Source: Chryseobacterium sp.
Lineage (GTDB): Bacteria > Bacteroidota > Bacteroidia > Flavobacteriales > Weeksellaceae
Direction of reading: 5' to 3'
Assembly (NCBI GenBank): GCA_030146295.1
Contig: JASLCD010000272.1
Coordinates: forward strand, 1-7,941
DNA: 7,941 bases
Below are positions 1-6,116 of the stretch, in pieces. Position 1 is the first letter of the stretch. The number at the start of each line of letters is the position of its first letter. The notes below the pieces were generated by a model. The model saw only the letters and a program-made list of their open reading frames with translations, did no database searches and was not told the DNA's origin. The translations under genes were made by a program, and so were the position numbers.

Positions 1-265
1 CTTCAGAAGTAAAGTGATGAATAACTTTGATGCTTCAGGATTTGAATCAGAAGACGTGGTGAAAACTGCCGTTACATTTATTGTAGAAATTGACGGAACG
101 ATATCAGGGGTAAAAGCTAATGGAACTAATGCCGACTTTAACAATGAGGCGGTAAGAACAATTAAATCAATCTCTAACAAGGGAAAATGGACTCCCGCCA
201 AAAATAAAAAAGGCGAGTTTGTAAGAAGTTATTTTAAATTTCCGATCTCCATGAAGTTTGATTAA
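1..265 (+). CDS. TonB-like C-terminal domain protein (3' part)
   Basis: The reading frame is open from the left edge (first full codon at base 2) to TAA at 263-265, so this is the last 87 residues of a longer protein whose start lies outside the window. An internal ATG at 14 is not the true start, because homologous sequence continues upstream of it (FRSKVMNNFD). The visible part resembles the C-terminal domain of energy transducer TonB: a 'VTFIVEIDGTISGVKA' strand-turn-strand, an 'FNNEAVRTIKSI' helix, the 'KWTPAKNKKGEFV' segment, and a final 'FKFPISMKF' strand. In TonB this domain contacts outer-membrane receptors and passes on energy from ExbB/ExbD in the inner membrane. Many Bacteroidota proteins carry it without a proven TonB role, and the transmembrane and proline-rich parts cannot be checked here. 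The domain call is fairly firm; the function is not. Confidence 0.72.
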   Translation, partial: FRSKVMNNFDASGFESEDVVKTAVTFIVEIDGTISGVKANGTNADFNNEAVRTIKSISNKGKWTPAKNKKGEFVRSYFKFPISMKFD

Positions 266-290
266 TTGATCCTGAAAACAAAAATTAAAT

Positions 291-329
291 AGTTATCCAC
301 AAAGATTTTTTTTTGTGGATAATTTTTTT
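291..329 (+). terminator. Possible intrinsic terminator of the TonB-like gene
   Basis: A perfect 11-bp inverted repeat (293-303 with 312-322) with an 8-base loop lies 27 bases after the TonB-like stop codon and is followed by seven T residues (323-329). That is the layout of a Rho-independent terminator, although only four of the eleven pairs are G-C. The same bases form two perfect DnaA boxes (separate entry), so the palindrome may serve replication, termination or both. Confidence 0.45.
293..322. other. Inverted pair of perfect DnaA boxes; candidate replication-origin element
   Basis: TTATCCACA at 293-301 and its exact reverse complement TGTGGATAA at 314-322 both match the bacterial DnaA-box consensus at all nine bases and are separated by 12 bases. 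A weaker box, TTATTAACA, lies at 344-352. The following stretch, 321-376, has only about 8 G/C bases in 56, which would suit a DNA-unwinding element. The site lies directly upstream of parAB, which in many bacteria is close to oriC. Against an origin are the small number of boxes, the short gap, and the fact that the palindrome followed by T residues also fits a terminator. I saw no other exact box in the window. Confidence 0.4.
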
Positions 330-406
330 AATAGTTAAGATCCTTATTAACAGTATTTTAACTCAATTTTAATTTTCACCATTCATCGGGAGCAAAGAAA
401 AAAGTG

Positions 407-414
407 TATTTTTG
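407..414 (+). promoter_or_regulatory. Possible Bacteroidota -7 promoter box for parA
   Basis: TATTTTTG at 407-414 matches the Bacteroidota -7 element TAnnTTTG at every fixed position. It ends 18 bases before the parA ATG at 433, so transcription would begin only about 10-13 bases before the start codon. No clear -33 TTG lies at the usual distance upstream, so this is a half-supported call. Confidence 0.4.
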
Positions 415-432
415 AAACTTAAAGTTCGAATA

Positions 433-1206
433 ATGGCAAAAATCATAGGTATTGCTAATCAAAAAGGAGGCGTTGGTAAAACTACCACCGCTGTAAATTT
501 GGCGGCAGCATTAGGAGTATTGGAAAAAAGAATATTAATCATCGATGCTGATCCTCAGGCGAATGCTACATCCGGTCTGGGTGTGGAAGATGTTCAGTAT
601 TCTACATATAATCTACTTGAGCACAGTGCAGAGACAAGAGTCTGTATCAAAAGGACGGCAACTCCGAACCTGGATATTATCCCGTCACATATTGACCTGG
701 TAGCTGCGGAAATTGAATTGGTAGATAAGGAAGACCGTGAGTATATGCTGAAAAAAGCATTAGCTAGTGTAAGAGATGATTATGACTACATTATCATCGA
801 CTGTGCACCGAGTTTAGGTCTTATTACCGTTAATGCACTTACAGCAGCAGATTCTGTAATTATACCGATCCAATGTGAGTATTTTGCTTTAGAGGGACTT
901 GGAAAACTTTTGAATACTGTTAAAAATGTTCAGAAGATCCACAATAAAGACCTTGGAATTGAAGGGCTTCTTCTTACAATGTATGACAGCCGATTGAGAT
1001 TATCCAATCAGGTAGTGGAGGAAGTAAACCTGCACTTCCCGGAAATGGTTTTTGAAACCATTATCAGCAGAAATGTAAGATTAAGTGAAGCGCCAAGTTT
1101 CGGAGAAAGTATTCTGAACTATGATGCAGAAAGTAAAGGAGCGGTTCAGTATATTCAGTTAGCTGAAGAAGTTCTTTTGAAGAATGAAAACTTAATAAAG
1201 AATTAA
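433..1206 (+). CDS. parA: Chromosome-partitioning ATPase ParA (Soj)
   Basis: This 257-residue protein is a ParA/MinD-type P-loop ATPase of the chromosomal Soj class. ATP-bound dimers coat the nucleoid and are released by ParB, which moves origin regions apart. The deviant Walker A motif KGGVGKTT covers residues 11-18, with signature lysine K11 and catalytic-site K16. Walker A' (IIDADPQAN) follows near 36-44 and Walker B (IIIDCAPSLG) near 120-129. There is no N-terminal DNA-binding extension, unlike plasmid type Ia ParA. I chose ATG 433 (MAKIIGIANQKGG), the family's usual beginning; a TTG at 412 would add seven residues not expected in the family and overlaps a promoter-like box. parB follows after 68 bases, and the two are probably cotranscribed. 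The length is normal and all motifs are intact. Confidence 0.95.
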   Translation: MAKIIGIANQKGGVGKTTTAVNLAAALGVLEKRILIIDADPQANATSGLGVEDVQYSTYNLLEHSAETRVCIKRTATPNLDIIPSHIDLVAAEIELVDKEDREYMLKKALASVRDDYDYIIIDCAPSLGLITVNALTAADSVIIPIQCEYFALEGLGKLLNTVKNVQKIHNKDLGIEGLLLTMYDSRLRLSNQVVEEVNLHFPEMVFETIISRNVRLSEAPSFGESILNYDAESKGAVQYIQLAEEVLLKNENLIKN

Positions 1207-1224
1207 ATTAATAATAAATGGCCA

Positions 1225-1268
1225 ATAGGTGAATGCTAGCCATCACTTATCAAACATCATTGATCAAT
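1225..1268 (+). repeat. Hairpin and palindrome between parA and parB
   Basis: The 68-base gap between parA and parB holds two structures. The first is a stem pairing 1225-1235 with 1241-1250, with one bulged A (1233), one G-T pair and the loop CTAGC. The second is the perfect 10-base palindrome ATTGATCAAT at 1259-1268, six bases before the parB ATG. Neither is followed by a T run, so a terminator is unlikely. They could affect mRNA stability or parB translation, or be remnants of an intergenic repeat. No parS-like sequence is present. Confidence 0.4.
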
Positions 1269-1274
1269 TAATCT

Positions 1275-2165
1275 ATGAAGGACAAAAAAAGAGCTATGGG
1301 ACGCGGCTTGGGCGCCATTTTAAGCGCAGAATCTAAAGCAACTGTTAATTCCGCTACTGATGAAGGAGCAGATAAGTTTGTAGGAAATATTGTAGAAGTT
1401 GCGCTTGAAGATATTTATCCGAACCCGACGCAGCCGAGAACTTATTTTGATGAAAAAGCATTAAACGAACTTGCGCAGTCTATCAAAAATTTGGGTGTAA
1501 TTCAACCGATTACCCTGAGAAAAGACGGTGAGAAATTTGAAATTATTTCCGGGGAAAGACGTTACAGAGCAACTAAAATTGCAGGGTTAACGACTATTCC
1601 TGCCTATATCCGTTTAGTGAATGATCAGGAGCTTCTTGAGATGGCTCTTGTTGAAAATATCCAGAGAGAAGATCTTGATGCCATCGAAATTGCCCTTACT
1701 TATCACAGGCTTTTGGAAGAAATCGGTCTTACGCAGGAAAACCTGAGCCAGAGAATAGGAAAGGACAGAAGTACCATTACCAATTCTATAAGACTTTTAA
1801 GATTAAACCCGGATATTCAGAATGCCATCAGAAGCGGTGAAATTTCTGCAGGACACGGCAGAGCAATCATCAGTCTTGAAAGTGAAGAAGATCAGCAGGT
1901 ATTGTTTGATCTTATCATCAAAGAAAAACTAAACGTGCGCCAGGCAGAACAGGCTGCTGCTGCATTGAAAAATCCAAAGTCTCCCGCTGCAAAAAAAGCA
2001 AAAGTGGAGCTTTCCAATAACTTTAAAAAAGCCCAGAAGACAATCGCTGATATCTTGGAAGTAAAGGTAGAGATCAAATCTGCTGGAAATGGCAAAAAAG
2101 GTAAAATTGTTCTGGACTTCAAAAATGAAGAAGAGCTGGAATATATTTTATCCCATATTAAATAA
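1275..2165 (+). CDS. parB: Chromosome-partitioning protein ParB (Spo0J, CTPase/DNA-binding)
   Basis: This 296-residue ParB family protein would load on parS sites, spread as a CTP-dependent clamp and stimulate ParA. Residues 9-15 (GRGLGAI) match the short N-terminal ParA-activating motif. The ParB/Sulfiredoxin-like domain spans about 38-130 and contains the CTP-binding motif GERRYRA at 93-99 and ENIQREDL at 127-134. A helix-turn-helix region follows (about 150-178, GLTQENLSQRIGKDRSTITN). After an alanine/lysine-rich linker (about 225-245), the last 45 or so residues form the probable dimerisation domain. The ATG at 1275 gives MKDKKRAMGRGLG; a second ATG at 1296 (residue 8) would still keep the activating motif. 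The stop overlaps the next start by one base (TAATG), which suggests translational coupling. All diagnostic motifs are intact. Confidence 0.95.
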   Translation: MKDKKRAMGRGLGAILSAESKATVNSATDEGADKFVGNIVEVALEDIYPNPTQPRTYFDEKALNELAQSIKNLGVIQPITLRKDGEKFEIISGERRYRATKIAGLTTIPAYIRLVNDQELLEMALVENIQREDLDAIEIALTYHRLLEEIGLTQENLSQRIGKDRSTITNSIRLLRLNPDIQNAIRSGEISAGHGRAIISLESEEDQQVLFDLIIKEKLNVRQAEQAAAALKNPKSPAAKKAKVELSNNFKKAQKTIADILEVKVEIKSAGNGKKGKIVLDFKNEEELEYILSHIK

Positions 2166-2803
2166 TGAAGAAAATATTTTTCACATTTTTCTTGTGTATC
2201 GCTGCACTGGCCTATTCACAAGTGAAACCTATTGATACCGTTCGGATGCAGACTCCTCCGAAAGAGGAACCCCGTGTGGTAAAACCAGGTAAAACAGAAG
2301 CAAAGATCATTGAAGATCTTGAAAAAGCGAATGGTCCGACAGTAAAAACCATAAAATTGAATCCTACCAGAGCAGGATTGTATTCCGCCGTTTTACCGGG
2401 ATTGGGACAGTTTTATAACAAAAAGTACTGGAAGATTCCCATTGTCTGGGGAGCGGTAGGAGCAGGAGTTGGGATTGCTGTGTGGAATGATAATCAATAC
2501 AAAAAATATCGTGAGTACTACATTGCGAAACTGAACGGTACTCCAAACGAATTTGTGGACAGCCATCCGTTTTTAGATAAAAGAGCATTGGGGAACGCTC
2601 AGGACAGAGCAAAGAGGCAAAGAGACTACGCCATCGCCATTACAGGACTTATTTATATTCTGAATATTGTAGATGCTGTAGTAGATGCGCACCTTTATGA
2701 AAGCCGTCATGACCCGGATTTGGTTTTTAAACCATCGGTTATTCAGGATCAGTATGGGTACAGTGCTCCGAAAACAGGATTCAGTTTAAGTTATAGATTT
2801 TAG
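2165..2803 (+). CDS. DUF5683 domain protein, exported or envelope-associated
   Basis: This 212-residue protein of unknown function has a clear signal peptide (MKKIFFTFFLCIAALAYSQ, probable cleavage near residues 18-19). A charged, proline-rich linker runs to about residue 60. The conserved core resembles DUF5683 of Bacteroidota: PTRAGLYSAVLPGLGQFYNK (67-86), a hydrophobic segment (about 91-107), and a second hydrophobic helix (about 154-173, ending IVDAVVDAHL). The C-terminus ends SLSYRF, an aromatic ending like that of outer-membrane proteins, so inner versus outer membrane placement is uncertain. The start overlaps the parB stop (TAATG), so it is probably translated by coupling to parB. dapB follows after 60 bases. 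The genomic link to ParB is suggestive, but I would not assign a role in segregation from it. Confidence 0.85.
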   Translation: MKKIFFTFFLCIAALAYSQVKPIDTVRMQTPPKEEPRVVKPGKTEAKIIEDLEKANGPTVKTIKLNPTRAGLYSAVLPGLGQFYNKKYWKIPIVWGAVGAGVGIAVWNDNQYKKYREYYIAKLNGTPNEFVDSHPFLDKRALGNAQDRAKRQRDYAIAITGLIYILNIVDAVVDAHLYESRHDPDLVFKPSVIQDQYGYSAPKTGFSLSYRF

Positions 2804-2863
2804 AAGACAACATATCTGCAGAAGATTTAGGTTGAAAGCAGTATTTAAAAATAAAAAGATTAT

Positions 2864-3565
2864 ATGAAAATAGCATTAGTTGGTTACGGCAAAATGGGTA
2901 AGATCATTGATGAGATCGCACAGAAAAGAGGTCATGAAGTAGTTGCCCGTCTGAAGGAAACTCCAACTGCTGAAAATCTTAATAACCCGGATGTTGTGAT
3001 TGAGTTTTCATTACCGGAAGTGGCATTTGAAAATATCAAAGCTTGTCTTGAAAATAAAATTCCGGTGATCTGCGGAACTACAGGCTGGCTGGATCAGAAA
3101 GAAGAAATAGAAAAATTGGCCGTAGAAAACGGAACAGCATTCTTATACGGCTCTAACTTCAGCTTAGGAGTCAATTTATTTTTTGCTTTAAATGAAAAGC
3201 TTGCAGACCTGATGAAAAATGTAGATGAATACTCTTGTCAGCTGGAAGAGATTCACCACATCCATAAAAAAGATGCTCCAAGTGGAACGGCTATTTCCAT
3301 TGCTGAAGGAATCATTCAGAATAACCCTAAATTTGACGCCTGGAAGCTGGAAGAAACAGAAGGTAAACAATTAGGAATTTTTGCAGTACGTGAAGATGAA
3401 GTTCCGGGAACCCACAGCGTGTATTACAGAAGTGAAGTAGACGAAATCGAGATCAAGCATACTGCTTTCAACAGAAACGGTTTTGCACTGGGAGCTGTAG
3501 TAGCTGCCGAATGGATTAAAGATAAAAAAGGAAACTTCGCAATGAAAGATGTTTTGGGGCTTTAA
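2864..3565 (+). CDS. dapB: 4-hydroxy-tetrahydrodipicolinate reductase
   Basis: DapB reduces 4-hydroxy-tetrahydrodipicolinate to tetrahydrodipicolinate with NAD(P)H in the cytoplasm, a step of the diaminopimelate and lysine pathway that also feeds peptidoglycan. The N-terminal Rossmann fold begins MKIALVGYGKMG, with the nucleotide-binding glycine motif at residues 7-12. CGTTGW follows at 70-75. The catalytic/substrate motif EIHHIHKKDAPSGTA spans 129-143; H131, H132 and K135 correspond to the E. coli catalytic pair and lysine. The conserved FNRNGFALGA segment lies near 202-211. At 233 residues it is shorter than the E. coli enzyme (273), mostly in the nucleotide-binding half, as is usual in Bacteroidota. 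It lies 60 bases after the DUF5683 gene on the same strand. No ribosome-binding site stands out; the leader is A-rich. Confidence 0.96.
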   Translation: MKIALVGYGKMGKIIDEIAQKRGHEVVARLKETPTAENLNNPDVVIEFSLPEVAFENIKACLENKIPVICGTTGWLDQKEEIEKLAVENGTAFLYGSNFSLGVNLFFALNEKLADLMKNVDEYSCQLEEIHHIHKKDAPSGTAISIAEGIIQNNPKFDAWKLEETEGKQLGIFAVREDEVPGTHSVYYRSEVDEIEIKHTAFNRNGFALGAVVAAEWIKDKKGNFAMKDVLGL

Positions 3566-3603
3566 TTTGTAACAAATTCTGTAAATTGCAGACCAATAAA
3601 CAG

Positions 3604-3665
3604 AAAATGATGAATAGTGAATTGTAAATAGCGGACTGCTTTTATCATTTATTACTCATCATTTT
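3604..3665 (+). repeat. Long imperfect inverted repeat between dapB and lepB
   Basis: Arms 3604-3622 and 3647-3665 pair over 19 positions (16 Watson-Crick, two G-T, one A-C mismatch). The stem continues inward through 3624-3632 with 3638-3645, with one bulged T, to the loop GGACT at 3633-3637. The whole 62-base segment can therefore fold as one hairpin in the dapB-lepB gap. It is followed by T-rich sequence but no clean T run. It may be a terminator-like structure or one copy of a dispersed palindromic intergenic repeat; one copy cannot decide. Confidence 0.55.
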
Positions 3666-3700
3666 TATCATTTATATCATTAGAATAGGCACAAAAATTT

Positions 3701-5347
3701 ATGAATTATTTTTTAACTTATACAGTATATGTCCTCATACTATCCGTATTGATGGGCATTTCATCTTGGAAACTGTTCAAGAAAATGGGCTATAGCCCTT
3801 TATTTGCTTTTATCCCTTTCTACAACTATTTCATTATTCTGAAAGAAACAAAACATCCGAAATGGTGGGCGATCCTGTCTTATCTTCCGATTGTGGGGCC
3901 CATTATGATGTCTGTTTTTCACCTTTACTTAGTGAAAAAGTTCGGGAAAACCCTTTTCAAAGATCAGATTCTTACCGTGATTCTGCCGTTTGTATATATG
4001 GCAGTAATCAATTATTCTAAAGATGTAGAGTTAGAAGATGAAAATGCAAAAGATCTGTTTCTTACAGACGAAGAAAAGAATGATAAAAAGAAAGATACAT
4101 TCGTAGGTTCAATTACCTTTGCGGTAGTTTTTGCAACCATCATTCATGTTTTTGTAACACAGCCTTTCGGGATACCTACAGGATCTATGGAAAGAACATT
4201 ATTGGTAGGTGACTTCCTTTTTGTAAACAAATGGAGCTACGGATACAGACTTCCGATGCGCCCGGTAGCAATACCTTTCCTTCAGGGAACCATTATGGAT
4301 ACAGGACAGAAAGGAAATCCGAAAGATGATCCAAAATCTTACGTAGACGGAATAAAACTTCCTTACACAAGAATTTTACAATTCAACAAGCCACAGAAAA
4401 ACGATGTCGTTGTTTTCAACTATCCTCAGGATTCTGTACATACAGCGATCGACAGAAAAGATCCTTATGTAAAACGTTGCGTTGCTACAGCAGGTGATAC
4501 TTTTGAAATGAGAGCCGGAAGACTTTTTGTGAACGGAAAACCTGAAACTGTTTTAGGAGATCAGGAAGTACAGCACAGATATATTGTAACTACGGATGCT
4601 CAGTTGGATATCCCAACTTTATATAAAGCTTATGGATTTTTACCTGTTCAGGAGGTTCAACAAGATAACGGAGGATTTCTTTATGGTTTTCAGGGTTTAA
4701 CGGATAAGACTGCTAAAGAAATTAAAGAACTTCCTCATGTTCTTGATATGAAGGAAGAGGTTTCACCAAAAGGAGAAGCTGCAGTTTATTATAGAGATGA
4801 AGCCAAAACCAAAATTGATACTACACAATCTATCTTCCCAATCAACAAACCTTGGAACCAGGATTGGTACGGACCACTGAGAATCCCTAAAAAAGGGGAT
4901 GTTGTAGCGATCAATCAGGAAACACTTCCAACCTATCAGTGGATCATTTCCGAATATGAGCACAACAGCCTAGAGAAAAAGAACGGAAAGATTTTTATCA
5001 ACGGAAAAGAAGCTAGTCAATACACCATTCAGCAGGATTATTATATGATGATAGGGGACAACAGAGATGCTTCATTAGACGCAAGATTCTTTGGTTTCGT
5101 TCCGGAAGAAAATATTGTAGGAAAACCAATGTTTACATGGATGAGTGTGCAGGGAGTATTTCCTGACGCAAGTTCAACCTATCAGGCACCTAAAAAGATC
5201 CGTTGGGAGAGAATGTTCAAAGCAACCAATACAGGAGAAGCCAATAAAACCTCTTACTGGTGGATTGCTGCAATGATCCTGATTTTGTTCTTCGGATGGG
5301 AGTATTTCATGAAATTATTCAGAAAGAATAAAACTGAAGACAATTAA
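3701..5347 (+). CDS. lepB: Signal peptidase I, large Bacteroidota form
   Basis: Type I signal peptidase cuts signal peptides from exported proteins at the outer face of the inner membrane, using a Ser-Lys dyad. The N-terminal 105 or so residues hold several hydrophobic segments (about 1-22, 32-48, 56-77, 88-105) resembling DUF5684. A charged linker and a membrane anchor follow (about 135-153). The catalytic domain shows PTGSME with nucleophile S162, YVKRCVATAGD with general base K258, and GDNRDASLDARFFGFVPEENIVGK at about 452-475, split here as GDNRDASLDAR and FFGFVPEENIVGK. The usual second serine of the GDNRxxSxDSR motif is alanine here. About 175 residues separate the lysine region from the GDNR motif, including what looks like a degenerate second copy of the core strand module. 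A final transmembrane helix lies at about 518-536. At 548 residues it is much longer than E. coli LepB (324), but Bacteroidota enzymes are often this long. Confidence 0.94.
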   Translation: MNYFLTYTVYVLILSVLMGISSWKLFKKMGYSPLFAFIPFYNYFIILKETKHPKWWAILSYLPIVGPIMMSVFHLYLVKKFGKTLFKDQILTVILPFVYMAVINYSKDVELEDENAKDLFLTDEEKNDKKKDTFVGSITFAVVFATIIHVFVTQPFGIPTGSMERTLLVGDFLFVNKWSYGYRLPMRPVAIPFLQGTIMDTGQKGNPKDDPKSYVDGIKLPYTRILQFNKPQKNDVVVFNYPQDSVHTAIDRKDPYVKRCVATAGDTFEMRAGRLFVNGKPETVLGDQEVQHRYIVTTDAQLDIPTLYKAYGFLPVQEVQQDNGGFLYGFQGLTDKTAKEIKELPHVLDMKEEVSPKGEAAVYYRDEAKTKIDTTQSIFPINKPWNQDWYGPLRIPKKGDVVAINQETLPTYQWIISEYEHNSLEKKNGKIFINGKEASQYTIQQDYYMMIGDNRDASLDARFFGFVPEENIVGKPMFTWMSVQGVFPDASSTYQAPKKIRWERMFKATNTGEANKTSYWWIAAMILILFFGWEYFMKLFRKNKTEDN

Positions 5348-5371
5348 TAAATAAAATTAAACTTAAAATAG

Positions 5372-5402
5372 AATGAAGTATTTGAAAAAATACTTCATTT
5401 TT
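5372..5402 (+). terminator. Intrinsic terminator after lepB, abutting the next gene
   Basis: A perfect 12-bp stem (5372-5383 with 5388-5399) closes a GAAA tetraloop (5384-5387) and is followed by T residues to 5402. It starts 24 bases after the lepB stop. The stem is A/T-rich, with three G-C pairs. Its T tract ends only five bases before the ATG of the following gene, so that gene either depends on read-through or begins its transcript within or just after this hairpin. Confidence 0.7.
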
Positions 5403-5407
5403 GTATT

Positions 5408-6031
5408 ATGAATATGAAGAATGTATTATTGCCGGCATTTTATTTGCCCCCAATTTCTTGGTTTTCAGTATTATTAAATCCTGAGAATGAAATTACATTG
5501 GAACAGTTTGAGAACTTTCCCAAGCAGACCTATAGAAACAGAGCAAACATCTATGGGGCTAACGGGAAATTGTCCTTAATAATCCCTATCCATCATAACG
5601 GAAAAAGAGAATTTAAAGATATTGAGATCTCCTACCGTGAAGATTGGAGATCCCTTCATTGGAAGTCAATCAAGACTGCCTATCAGAGTTCTCCTTATTT
5701 TGAATACTACGAAGATAAGTTGAGAAAAATATTTGAGCTTCAGGAAAAATACCTTCTTGATTTTAACCTTAAAGGCATAGAGGTCATCCAACAGATATTG
5801 AAAACAGAAAAGGCACACTCTTTGAATGAAGAATATATCAAAAATCCTGAAAGCATCAATTTCAGAGAAAAGTTTTCGGCAAAGCTTCCTTCAGAATTTG
5901 AAATGGAAGAATATTACCAGACATTTTCTGATAAATTCGGATTTTTAGAAGACTTGTCGGTTCTGGATCTTATTTGTAACAAAGGCCCGGAATCACTTGT
6001 ATATATGAAAAATATAAAACAATCATGTTAG
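5408..6031 (+). CDS. WbqC-like family protein
   Basis: This 207-residue protein resembles the WbqC-like family. The beginning, LLPAFYLPPISWFSVLL (about 7-23), is the characteristic opening of that family. The segment with KQTYRNRANIYG, and then the LSLIIPI strand (about 39-61), is also typical, as is the near-terminal FLEDLSVLDLICNKGPESL (about 178-196). I see no signal peptide or transmembrane helix, so it is probably cytoplasmic. The family was named for a gene in an O-antigen cluster and its biochemical activity is not well defined, so I assign no reaction. In Bacteroidota it often follows lepB, as here. Two in-frame starts are possible, ATG 5408 and ATG 5414; the second gives MKNVLLP and moves the start a little further from the terminator hairpin. 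Neither has a visible Shine-Dalgarno site. Confidence 0.85.
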   Translation: MNMKNVLLPAFYLPPISWFSVLLNPENEITLEQFENFPKQTYRNRANIYGANGKLSLIIPIHHNGKREFKDIEISYREDWRSLHWKSIKTAYQSSPYFEYYEDKLRKIFELQEKYLLDFNLKGIEVIQQILKTEKAHSLNEEYIKNPESINFREKFSAKLPSEFEMEEYYQTFSDKFGFLEDLSVLDLICNKGPESLVYMKNIKQSC

Positions 6032-6035
6032 TAAA

Positions 6036-6086
6036 CAATCGCTGTTAATGAAATTCTAAGCATACAACAGATGAAGCTGGCGATTG
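6036..6086 (+). promoter_or_regulatory. Possible structured leader upstream of the S8 peptidase gene
   Basis: CAATCGC at 6036-6042 is an exact inverted match to GCGATTG at 6080-6086, and nested inside it CTGTT (6042-6046) can pair with AACAG (6066-6070). The two stems share base 6042, so one pair must yield. Together they could fold much of the 85-base gap between the WbqC gene and the peptidase gene. There is no T tract, so it is not a classic terminator, and it could be chance. Confidence 0.25.
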
Positions 6087-6116
6087 GTATAGGTCTTAAA
6101 AAATAAATTTCAACAT

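Noticed and set aside
412..432. TTG at 412 as the start of parA
   Set aside because: It adds seven residues before the normal MAKIIGIANQKGG beginning of the family and lies inside a -7 promoter-like box; ATG 433 is the better start.
266..432. Small RNA or riboswitch in the gap before parA
   Set aside because: Apart from the DnaA-box palindrome I see no further conserved structure, and no riboswitch class is recognisable.
1892..2122. Minus-strand open frame inside parB
   Set aside because: It is the complement of the lysine/alanine-rich ParB linker and C-terminus, giving Phe/Ala-rich sequence with no promoter or leader of its own.
6084..6111. TTG (6084-6086), 17-base spacer and TAAATTTC (6104-6111) as a promoter for the S8 gene
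   Set aside because: The last base of the -7 box does not match, and transcription would start on the ATG itself. This is too weak in such AT-rich sequence to list.
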